Assembly (NCBI GenBank): GCA_013824045.1
Contig: PNND01000355.1
Span: forward strand, 1-5,065
Reading direction: 5' to 3'
DNA: 5,065 bases
From: Rhodobacter sp.
GTDB lineage: Bacteria; Pseudomonadota; Alphaproteobacteria; Rhodobacterales; Rhodobacteraceae
Part shown: one piece after another, positions 1-5,065 of the stretch
Layout: every line of letters begins with the position of its first letter
Numbering within the stretch: position 1 is the stretch's first letter
Made by a program: the position numbers and the translations under genes
Notes under the pieces: generated by a model
Seen by the model: only the letters and a program-made list of their open reading frames with translations
Databases searched by the model: none
What the model was told of the DNA's origin: nothing

Positions 1-21
1 GCAGGCGTCAGACTGGCCCCA

Positions 22-1911
22 TCAATCCGTCCATTCCCACGCCCCGGCAAAGGCCCCCAGCACCGCCGCTGCCTTCGCCTCATCCACCGGGGCGGTGCGC
101 GCCACCCTTGCGACCAGACCGCGCTTCTTATCCTCTACCACCTCCAGAACATGCGCGCCGATCCCGGCCTCCTTCAGCGCCGCGTCATAGACGCGGGTGA
201 TCGCCTTGCGCCGCAGGTCGGGCTTGAACACCTTGCCCACCGCCGTTTTCGGCAATTCATCAAGGATTTCAATATGCTTCGGCACAGCCGCCCGCTCATG
301 CACATGGGTCTGGGCATAGTCCATCAGCGCCTCTGCGCTGATCTCCTTGCCCTTGACCAACTCCACATAGGCACAAGGCAATTCCCCCGAATGCGCATCC
401 GGCTGGCCGATGGCCCCGACAAAGGCCACCGCATCATGCTTCATCAACCCTTCCTCGATCACCGCCGGGTCGATGTTATGCCCGCCCCGAATGATCAGGT
501 CCTTCGCCCGCCCCGTGATGAACAGGTACCCGTCCGCATCGATCCGCCCCAGATCGCCGGTCCGCAGAAAGCGGCCCTCGGCGAACAGGTCCTTGTTCTT
601 GTCCGCTTCAGTATAGGTCGACCCTTCGAAAACGCCGGGATTGGCCACGCAGATCTCGCCCACCTCATCCACCCCGCAATCGCGGAAGCCTTCCTCTGTT
701 TTCAACAGGATACGCACATGCGTATGCGGAAAGGGCAGACCGACCGACCCGATCTTCTTCGTCCCCCCCGGCGGGTTCACCGACACCAGACAGGTGCATT
801 CCGTCAGACCGTAACCTTCGACAATCTCCACCCCCGTCGCCTTCAGAAACCGGCTATAGAGCTCCACAGGCAGCGGGGCCGACCCCGAAAATGCGTTCCG
901 CAGGCTAGAGATATCGGCATCAATCGGCCGCTGCATCAGCGCGGCCAGCGCGGTGGGCACAGTGATCAGATAGGTGCATTTCCACCGTTCGATCAGCTTC
1001 CACAGATTGTCGAACACCCCCTCGCCCCGGTATCCGGCAGGCGTGGGAAACACCACATGCGCCCCCGATGCGATCATCGACATCAATATCGGATAGGCCG
1101 CGAACACATGAAACAGCGGCAGCGGGCACATCACGCAATCGGTTTCCTTGAACAGCAGGCGCTGCCCCAGCCAGCCGTTATAAACCATGCCGGAAACCTT
1201 GTGCTGCGCCACCTTCGGCATCCCGGTGGTGCCCCCGGTGTGGAAATAGGCCGCCACCCGGTCTTCCTTGCGATCCTCGAATGTCAGCCGGTCCGCCGGT
1301 TGCCGCGCCATCTCGGCGGCAAAGCTCTTGACATTGGCCAGATGCGACACCGGGTTCTTCGGCCGGATCAGCGGCACGATCCAAGATTTCGGCGGCGCGA
1401 GGTAGCGCACAAGATCAACCTCCAGCACCGTCTTGACGGATGGCGCATGCTTCACCGCCTCGGCCACCTTCTGCGGCACATCGGTCTTGGGGAAGGCCTT
1501 CAGCGTGACCACCACCTTCGCCCCGGTTTCCCGCAGGATGGCGCTGATCTGTTCCGCCTCCAAAAGCGGGTTGATCGGGTTCACGATCCCCGCCACCGCC
1601 CCGCCCAGAAGGGTGATCGCGGTCTCAAGGCTGTTGGGCATCACATAGGCCACCACGTCCCGCTCGCCGATCCCAAGGCTGCGGAACAGGTTCGCCGCCT
1701 GCGTCACCTTGCCGTGCAAGGCGTTCCACGTCAGCGTTTCCGACTTTTCCTTCGGCCCCGACAGGATCTGATAGCTGATGGCAGGGCGCGCACCATGGGC
1801 GGCTTTGGTCCGGCTCAGGAACTCATACATCGTGCGCGCCATGCCGCGCGCCTCCCAAGGCATCTCTGCCTCGACCGCCTTCACATCCGCCAGATTTGCG
1901 AATTCACCCAT
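22..1911 (-). CDS. AMP-forming acyl-CoA synthetase (ANL superfamily)
   Basis: This 629-residue cytoplasmic enzyme should activate a carboxylic acid with ATP to an acyl-adenylate and then transfer the acyl group to CoA. The ANL motifs appear in order: the phosphate-binding loop HTGGTTGMPK (residues 224-233), the adenine-binding motif EGYGLTECT (365-373), RTGDLG with the ribose-contacting Asp453, the hinge region GRAKDLIIRGG (467-477), and PKTAVGK ending in the adenylation lysine Lys560. About 69 residues follow Lys560, longer than the usual short tail. The start was chosen because a strong GGGGAGG lies 5 bases upstream. The open frame continues upstream to another ATG, but that extension would overlap the ABC transporter gene. 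It lies downstream of the exporter gene on the same strand. The acid substrate cannot be read from the sequence; medium- or long-chain fatty acids are a guess from the FadD-like motifs. The family call is firm, the substrate is not. Confidence 0.95.
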   Translation of the reverse strand: MGEFANLADVKAVEAEMPWEARGMARTMYEFLSRTKAAHGARPAISYQILSGPKEKSETLTWNALHGKVTQAANLFRSLGIGERDVVAYVMPNSLETAITLLGGAVAGIVNPINPLLEAEQISAILRETGAKVVVTLKAFPKTDVPQKVAEAVKHAPSVKTVLEVDLVRYLAPPKSWIVPLIRPKNPVSHLANVKSFAAEMARQPADRLTFEDRKEDRVAAYFHTGGTTGMPKVAQHKVSGMVYNGWLGQRLLFKETDCVMCPLPLFHVFAAYPILMSMIASGAHVVFPTPAGYRGEGVFDNLWKLIERWKCTYLITVPTALAALMQRPIDADISSLRNAFSGSAPLPVELYSRFLKATGVEIVEGYGLTECTCLVSVNPPGGTKKIGSVGLPFPHTHVRILLKTEEGFRDCGVDEVGEICVANPGVFEGSTYTEADKNKDLFAEGRFLRTGDLGRIDADGYLFITGRAKDLIIRGGHNIDPAVIEEGLMKHDAVAFVGAIGQPDAHSGELPCAYVELVKGKEISAEALMDYAQTHVHERAAVPKHIEILDELPKTAVGKVFKPDLRRKAITRVYDAALKEAGIGAHVLEVVEDKKRGLVARVARTAPVDEAKAAAVLGAFAGAWEWTD

Positions 1912-1916
1912 GTCGT

Positions 1917-1923
1917 CCTCCCC
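1917..1923 (-). promoter_or_regulatory. Ribosome binding site of the acyl-CoA synthetase
   Basis: On the minus strand GGGGAGG sits 5 bases before the ATG at 1911. It is a near-ideal Shine-Dalgarno sequence and decides this start over the longer open frame that begins at 2106. Confidence 0.8.
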
Positions 1924-1995
1924 GGTCCCGCCCCCGTGATCCTCCCGAAGGGCAGTCTGTCGCGCGAGGATGATGGGTCGCGAGGGGGCCCACAA

Positions 1996-2023
1996 GACGC
2001 TGCGGCACGCAAAACGCAACGTC
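1996..2023 (-). other. Stem-loop between the ABC transporter and acyl-CoA synthetase genes
   Basis: In the minus-strand transcript GACGTTGCG and CGCAGCGTC can form a 9-pair stem (eight Watson-Crick pairs and one G-U) around a 10-base loop, starting about 9 bases after the transporter stop codon. The G-U pair becomes a C-A mismatch on the other strand, which fits a role in the minus-strand RNA. No run of U follows, so it is not a canonical intrinsic terminator. It might be a weak or factor-assisted terminator, an RNA-stabilising 3' hairpin, or chance in GC-rich DNA. No convincing promoter for the synthetase was seen in the rest of the 121-base gap. Confidence 0.35.
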
Positions 2024-2032
2024 AGTGCGGGA

Positions 2033-3811
2033 TCACGCCTGCCCGTCGGTGAACTGCAGCCGCGCCAGACGGGCATAAAGCCCGCCCTCGGCCACCAGCG
2101 CCTCATGCGTTCCCTCGGCCACGATCTGGCCCTTGTCGAACACCACGATCCGGTCCGCCCGCTTCACCGTGGCCAAGCGATGCGCCACGACCAGCACTGT
2201 CCGCCCTTCGGACAGGCTTTCCACCGCCGCCTGCACCGCGCGCTCGGATTCCGCATCCAGCGCCGATGTCGCCTCGTCCAGCAGCAGGACCCGCGCATCG
2301 CGCAGGATCGCCCGCGCAATGGCGATGCGCTGCTTCTGCCCGCCCGACAGCATCACCCCCCGCTCGCCCAGCCAGGTGTCATAGCCTTGCGTCAGCGCCA
2401 TCAGGAAATCATGCGCCGCTGCGGCCTTGGCGGCTGCCTCCACTTCGGCATCGGTCGCGTCCGGGCGACCAAAGCGGATGTTTTCGCGCGCCGATGCCGC
2501 AAAGATCACCGGGTCCTGCGGCACCAGTGCAATGGCCCGGCGGAAATCGCCCCGCGCCATATCGCGCAGATCAACGCCATCCATCCGCACCGCACCCTCT
2601 TGCGGGTCATAGAACCGCATCAGAAGTTGCAGGATCGTCGTCTTGCCCGCCCCCGATGGCCCCACCAGCGCCACCGTCTCGCCGGGGGCCACCCGCAGGC
2701 TGACCCCGTTCAACGCCGACACTTCCGGTCGCGCCGGATAGCGGAAGGTCACGTTCTCGAACGCAATATCCCCCCGCACCGGGCGGGGCAGCGCCACGGG
2801 CGAGGCCGGGTCCATCACCGGGTCCACCGCGCCCAAAAGCTCCACCAGCCGCTCCGTCGCCCCCGCCGCGCGCTGCACCTCGCCCCAGATTTCCGACAAT
2901 GCGCCCACGGCCCCGGCCACGATCACGGCATAGATCACGAACTGCACCAATTCTCCCGGCGTCATCACGCCCGCGCGCACATCCCGCGCGCCGATCCACA
3001 TCACGCCGACAATCCCGGTGAATGTCAGAAAAATGACGATCACCGTCATCACCGCCCGCACCCGCGTGCGGGTCTGCGCCGCGCCATAGGATTTCTCCGT
3101 CACCTCGGCAAAAGACGCCCGCGTCCGCCCCTCATGGGTGAAAGCCTGCACCGTCTGCACCGACATCAGCGCCTCGGACGCCGTCCCCGATGAATTGGCG
3201 ATCCAGTCCTGCGTCTCGCGGCTCAGGCCCCGCAGCCGCCGCCCCAGCACGATGATCGGCACCACCACCGCAGGCACGATCAGCAATACCAGCCCCGACA
3301 GCTTGGCCGAGGTCAGGAACAGCAGGATCATCCCCCCCACCAGCATCAGGATGTTGCGCAACGCCACCGAAACCGACGATCCGATCAGCGACAGGATCAA
3401 CGTGGTGTCCGTGGTGATCCGGCTCAGCACCTCGCCGGTCAGCAATTTCTCGAAGAACGCCGGGCTCAACCCCATCACACGGTCGAACACCGCGCGTCGA
3501 ATGTCCGCCACCACCCGCTCGCCCAGCTTGGTCACAAGGTAATACCGCACCCCCGTCCCAATCGCGAGCAGCGCCGCAATGCCCAGCGCCGCGCCGAAAT
3601 ACTGGTCAAGGATAGCCACATCCTCGTTGAACCCGTCCACCACCCGCCGCACCGCCAAGGGCAGCAGCAGGCTCATCCCCGCCGTCAGCACCAATGCCGC
3701 AATGGCAAGGGCCGTCATCCCCCGATAGGGCCGCAGAAACGGCGCAAGGCCCCGCAGCGCGCCCACCTGCTTTGAGCTTGCGCGCATCTCTGCACTGTCG
3801 TCCTTGGCCAT
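2033..3811 (-). CDS. MsbA-related ABC exporter, fused permease and ATPase
   Basis: This 592-residue inner-membrane half-transporter should work as a homodimer and use ATP hydrolysis to export a hydrophobic or amphipathic compound. The N-terminal half has six likely membrane helices, near residues 32-54, 70-92, 147-169, 171-190, 253-275 and 283-306, as in type IV (MsbA/P-glycoprotein) exporters. The ATPase domain follows, with A-loop Tyr358, Walker A GPSGAGKTT (384-392), Q-loop Gln432, signature LSGGQ (488-492), Walker B VLLLDE with catalytic Glu513, D-loop SALD, and switch His544. Every catalytic element is intact, so it should be active. The ATG at 3811 was chosen because AGGGA lies 6 bases upstream; a GTG 30 codons earlier would add a non-conserved-looking leader that runs through the intergenic region. 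Length and order match the MsbA-related alphaproteobacterial exporters. The cargo is unknown, and I do not call it msbA because the true lipid A flippase cannot be told apart by eye. Confidence 0.95.
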   Translation of the reverse strand: MAKDDSAEMRASSKQVGALRGLAPFLRPYRGMTALAIAALVLTAGMSLLLPLAVRRVVDGFNEDVAILDQYFGAALGIAALLAIGTGVRYYLVTKLGERVVADIRRAVFDRVMGLSPAFFEKLLTGEVLSRITTDTTLILSLIGSSVSVALRNILMLVGGMILLFLTSAKLSGLVLLIVPAVVVPIIVLGRRLRGLSRETQDWIANSSGTASEALMSVQTVQAFTHEGRTRASFAEVTEKSYGAAQTRTRVRAVMTVIVIFLTFTGIVGVMWIGARDVRAGVMTPGELVQFVIYAVIVAGAVGALSEIWGEVQRAAGATERLVELLGAVDPVMDPASPVALPRPVRGDIAFENVTFRYPARPEVSALNGVSLRVAPGETVALVGPSGAGKTTILQLLMRFYDPQEGAVRMDGVDLRDMARGDFRRAIALVPQDPVIFAASARENIRFGRPDATDAEVEAAAKAAAAHDFLMALTQGYDTWLGERGVMLSGGQKQRIAIARAILRDARVLLLDEATSALDAESERAVQAAVESLSEGRTVLVVAHRLATVKRADRIVVFDKGQIVAEGTHEALVAEGGLYARLARLQFTDGQA

Positions 3812-3817
3812 GTCTCT

Positions 3818-3822
3818 TCCCT
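3818..3822 (-). promoter_or_regulatory. Ribosome binding site of the ABC exporter
   Basis: AGGGA on the minus strand ends 6 bases before the ATG at 3811. This supports the shorter protein start rather than the GTG start upstream. Confidence 0.65.
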
Positions 3823-3837
3823 GCTTAACGCCTCTGG

Positions 3838-3866
3838 GGTTTAGGCAATGCCCCGCGGCGGGGCAA
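3838..3866 (-). promoter_or_regulatory. Possible promoter of the ABC exporter gene
   Basis: On the minus strand TTGCCC (3861-3866) and TAAACC (3838-3843) are separated by exactly 17 bases. They match the sigma-70 hexamers at 4 and 3 of 6 positions. Alphaproteobacterial promoters often keep TTG in the -35 box while the -10 box is poor, so this is the best candidate, but it is weak. The 7-pair hairpin at 3849-3865 falls in the spacer and overlaps the -35 box, a position where a repressor could act. Confidence 0.3.
3849..3865. repeat. Perfect inverted repeat, 7-base arms
   Basis: TGCCCCG and CGGGGCA are exact reverse complements around the 3-base centre CGG. It could be an operator half-site pair for a dimeric regulator or a cruciform-forming GC-rich palindrome. 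At this GC content a chance origin is possible. Confidence 0.45.
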
Positions 3867-3870
3867 GCGC

Positions 3871-3883
3871 CGCGATGGTCGCG
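3871..3883. repeat. Short inverted repeat, 5-base arms
   Basis: CGCGA and TCGCG flank TGG, only 5 bases after the larger inverted repeat. Arms this short occur often by chance; it is listed because two hairpins sit side by side in the divergent promoter region. Confidence 0.25.
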
Positions 3884-3889
3884 CCCCCC

Positions 3890-3919
3890 CTTACACCCCA
3901 CTGCCGCCTGTGCCAGACT
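3890..3919 (+). promoter_or_regulatory. Possible promoter of the dehalogenase-hydrolase operon
   Basis: CTTACA (3890-3895, 4 of 6 matches to the -35 consensus) and CAGACT (3914-3919, 3 of 6 to the -10 consensus) are 18 bases apart. Transcription from here would begin close to the ribosome binding site and give a very short leader. The match is poor and this is only the best candidate seen by eye. Confidence 0.2.
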
Positions 3920-3924
3920 GCATC

Positions 3925-3931
3925 AAGGGGG
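3925..3931 (+). promoter_or_regulatory. Ribosome binding site of the haloacid dehalogenase
   Basis: AAGGGGG ends 5 bases before the ATG at 3937. It fixes the start there rather than at the in-frame GTG at 3910, and places the nucleophile Asp at residue 9, where it lies in related dehalogenases. Confidence 0.7.
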
Positions 3932-3936
3932 TTCAA

Positions 3937-4611
3937 ATGTCTGTCACAACGCTTGTCTTCGATGCCTATGGGACGCTGTTCGACATCGCCGCCCCGGCCC
4001 GCCGCGCCGCCGCGACACGGCCCGATCTTGCCCCGATCTGGCCAAAGCTGTCCGAAGATTGGCGTCGCAAGCAGCTGGAATACACCTGGCTGCGCAGCAT
4101 TACCGGTGCCTATGCCGACTTCGCACAGGTCACGGCCGATGCGCTCGACTGGGCGATGGAGGCGCAACACCTCACCGACCCTGCCCTTCGCCGCGACCTG
4201 CTGGCGCTCTACGATGCACTGGACGCCTTTCCCGAGGTTCCCGAAACCCTGCGCCTGATGACATCGCGCGGTCTGCACCTTGCCATCTTGTCCAACGGCA
4301 CGCCCGCGATGCTCGCCTCCGCTCAGGCCGCTGCAGGCTTGACCGGGCTAATTGACACCACCCTGTCGGTCGAGTCTGTCCGTATCTACAAACCCCATGC
4401 CAGCGTCTATGCGCTTGTCGAAGCACAGATCGGCGCCCCCCCGCACGAAGTTCTCTTCGTCTCCTCCAACGGATGGGACATTGCCGGTGCCGCCCGCTTC
4501 GGCTTTCGCACGGCTTGGGTGAACCGATCCGCCGCCCCGCAGGACCGCCTGCCCGATGGCCCCCTGCACGAAATCCCCGACCTCACCCATTTGCCCCGGC
4601 TGATCGTATGA
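3937..4611 (+). CDS. Haloacid dehalogenase, type II (L-2-haloacid dehalogenase family)
   Basis: This 224-residue soluble enzyme belongs to the HAD superfamily, and its predicted reaction is hydrolysis of an (S)-2-haloacid to the (R)-2-hydroxyacid and halide. HAD motif I is FDAYGTLFD with nucleophile Asp9 and Thr13. The segment RRKQLEYTWLRS (43-54) carries the halide-binding arginine (Arg43) and is characteristic of this family. Motif II is LSNG (Ser119, Asn120). Motif III lysine is Lys152 in YKPHASVY, with Tyr158. Motif IV is FVSSNGWD (Ser176, Ser177, Asn178, Trp180, Asp181). As recalled, these line up with the active site of Pseudomonas L-DEX, and the length is normal for the family. Start choice rests on AAGGGGG 5 bases upstream. 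The stop overlaps the start of the alpha/beta hydrolase. Family assignment is strong; the natural substrate is open, since many family members have little known dehalogenation role. Confidence 0.93.
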   Translation: MSVTTLVFDAYGTLFDIAAPARRAAATRPDLAPIWPKLSEDWRRKQLEYTWLRSITGAYADFAQVTADALDWAMEAQHLTDPALRRDLLALYDALDAFPEVPETLRLMTSRGLHLAILSNGTPAMLASAQAAAGLTGLIDTTLSVESVRIYKPHASVYALVEAQIGAPPHEVLFVSSNGWDIAGAARFGFRTAWVNRSAAPQDRLPDGPLHEIPDLTHLPRLIV

Positions 4612-5065
4612 CCCAGTTCTTCACCACCCCCGATGGCACCCGCCTCGCCTATCGCGACGAAGGCACAGGCCTGCCGCTCCTGTGCCTGCCCGGCCTCACC
4701 CGCACCATGGCGGATTTCGACTATCTCCGCCCCCATCTGCCGCCCCTGCGCCTGATCCGGATGGATTATCGCGGCCGCGGCAGCAGCCAATGGACCGGGG
4801 CCGCCACCTATACCGTCCCGCAAGAGGCAAAGGATGCGCTCGACCTCATGGATCATCTGGGGGTGGAACGGGCCGCCCTCCTCGGCACCTCGCGCGGCGG
4901 CTTGATCGGCATGCTCTTGGCGGCACTGGCCAAGCCCCGCCTGATCGGCCTCTGCCTGAATGACATCGGCCCCGAAATTCACCGCCCCGGCCTGACCCGC
5001 ATCTTCGACTATGTAGGCCGCAACCCCGCCTCGAAGGATCACGAAACCCTCGCCGCCGCCCTGCC
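4608..5065 (+). CDS. Alpha/beta hydrolase, 3' end outside the window
   Basis: The first 152 codons of an alpha/beta-fold hydrolase are present and the frame is still open at the window edge. Visible elements are the opening strand TTPDGTRLAYRDEG (6-19), the oxyanion-loop region LCLPGLTRT (25-33), the segment MDYRGRGSS (52-60), and the nucleophile elbow GTSRGG with Ser95 (93-98). The later strand LCLNDIGPE (115-123) resembles that of enol-lactonase-type and esterase-type hydrolases. The catalytic His and probably the acid residue lie beyond the window, so catalysis cannot be confirmed. The serine nucleophile argues against a haloalkane or fluoroacetate dehalogenase, which use Asp. The ATG shares ATGA with the dehalogenase stop and has no strong Shine-Dalgarno of its own, which suggests translational coupling. 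An esterase or lactonase is likely; the substrate is unknown. Confidence 0.9.
   Translation, partial: MTQFFTTPDGTRLAYRDEGTGLPLLCLPGLTRTMADFDYLRPHLPPLRLIRMDYRGRGSSQWTGAATYTVPQEAKDALDLMDHLGVERAALLGTSRGGLIGMLLAALAKPRLIGLCLNDIGPEIHRPGLTRIFDYVGRNPASKDHETLAAAL

Larger units (their letters stand above)
3812..3936. promoter_or_regulatory. Divergent intergenic region
   Basis: These 125 bases separate two genes that start in opposite directions (exporter leftward, dehalogenase rightward), so promoters for both should lie here. It contains two perfect short hairpins (3849-3865 and 3871-3883), a C-rich tract near 3884-3890, and one ribosome binding site at each end. No tRNA or credible small gene is seen in it. 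Confidence 0.7.

Noticed and set aside
1941..1990. Two near-identical copies of a GTCGCG...AGG motif in the gap before the acyl-CoA synthetase.
   Set aside because: The copies are short, differ by two inserted bases, and are expected by chance in DNA this rich in G and C.
151..2052. A 633-codon open frame on the plus strand opposite the acyl-CoA synthetase.
   Set aside because: It is exactly in register with the minus-strand codons (offset divisible by three). It stays open because the synthetase hardly uses TTA, CTA or TCA, the codons that would read as stops on the other strand. Its translation is rich in His, Arg, Pro and Gln and shows no known domain, while the minus strand holds a full ANL enzyme.
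1912..2106. Longer start for the acyl-CoA synthetase at an upstream ATG, adding 65 residues.
   Set aside because: It would overlap the 3' end of the ABC exporter gene by 74 bases. The added residues look like translated spacer, and the ATG at 1911 has a near-perfect ribosome binding site.
1970..3193. A 407-codon open frame on the plus strand opposite the ABC exporter.
   Set aside because: It is also in register with the real gene and has the same His/Arg-rich composition of an antisense shadow. It shows no recognisable motif.
3812..3901. GTG start adding 30 residues to the ABC exporter.
   Set aside because: The extra residues are translated from the divergent intergenic region through its hairpins, and the ATG at 3811 has its own ribosome binding site.
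3910..3936. GTG start adding nine residues to the haloacid dehalogenase.
   Set aside because: Family members begin a few residues before the FDAYGTLFD motif, and the ribosome binding site at 3925-3931 lies between the two candidate starts.
3804..4426. Several overlapping open frames of 84-183 codons on both strands across the dehalogenase gene.
   Set aside because: They are out-of-frame shadows with Arg/Pro/Ala-rich composition, no ribosome binding sites and no motifs, while the dehalogenase frame has a complete conserved active site.
4608..5065. The alpha/beta hydrolase as a haloalkane or fluoroacetate dehalogenase that would match its neighbour.
   Set aside because: Those enzymes use an aspartate nucleophile in the elbow. 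This protein has serine in GTSRGG, so it is a serine hydrolase.

Overview
The window looks like an ordinary, gene-dense piece of chromosome from a GC-rich alphaproteobacterium, most likely a member of the Rhodobacterales (Rhodobacter/Paracoccus/Roseobacter relatives). This placement is an inference from strong G/C preference at third codon positions, near absence of TTA, CTA and TCA codons in the large genes, compact spacing, and the look of the proteins. I saw no rRNA, tRNA, CRISPR array, insertion sequence, phage gene or integration site. No stretch longer than about 125 bases lacks a gene.

Layout. Two large genes read leftward. The upstream one (2033-3811) encodes a complete half-size ABC exporter of the MsbA-related type, with a membrane domain fused to an ATPase domain. 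After a 121-base gap comes an AMP-forming acyl-CoA synthetase (22-1911). Two genes read rightward from a shared 125-base divergent intergenic region. The first is a type II haloacid dehalogenase of the HAD superfamily (3937-4611). The second is an alpha/beta hydrolase (4608 to beyond the window edge), whose start codon overlaps the dehalogenase stop codon in an ATGA.

How the genes may work together. The dehalogenase and hydrolase are almost certainly co-transcribed and translationally coupled. The dehalogenase keeps essentially every catalytic residue known for L-2-haloacid dehalogenases, so a real hydrolytic dehalogenase is plausible, although many such genes have unknown natural substrates. 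The exporter and the acyl-CoA synthetase lie in the same direction and could form a lipid-related pair, but the gap holds a stem-loop and the synthetase has its own strong ribosome binding site, so the link is weak. I found no evidence of a novel system. The points most worth checking are the dehalogenase-hydrolase pair, the C-terminal extension of the synthetase, and the hairpins in the divergent promoter region.
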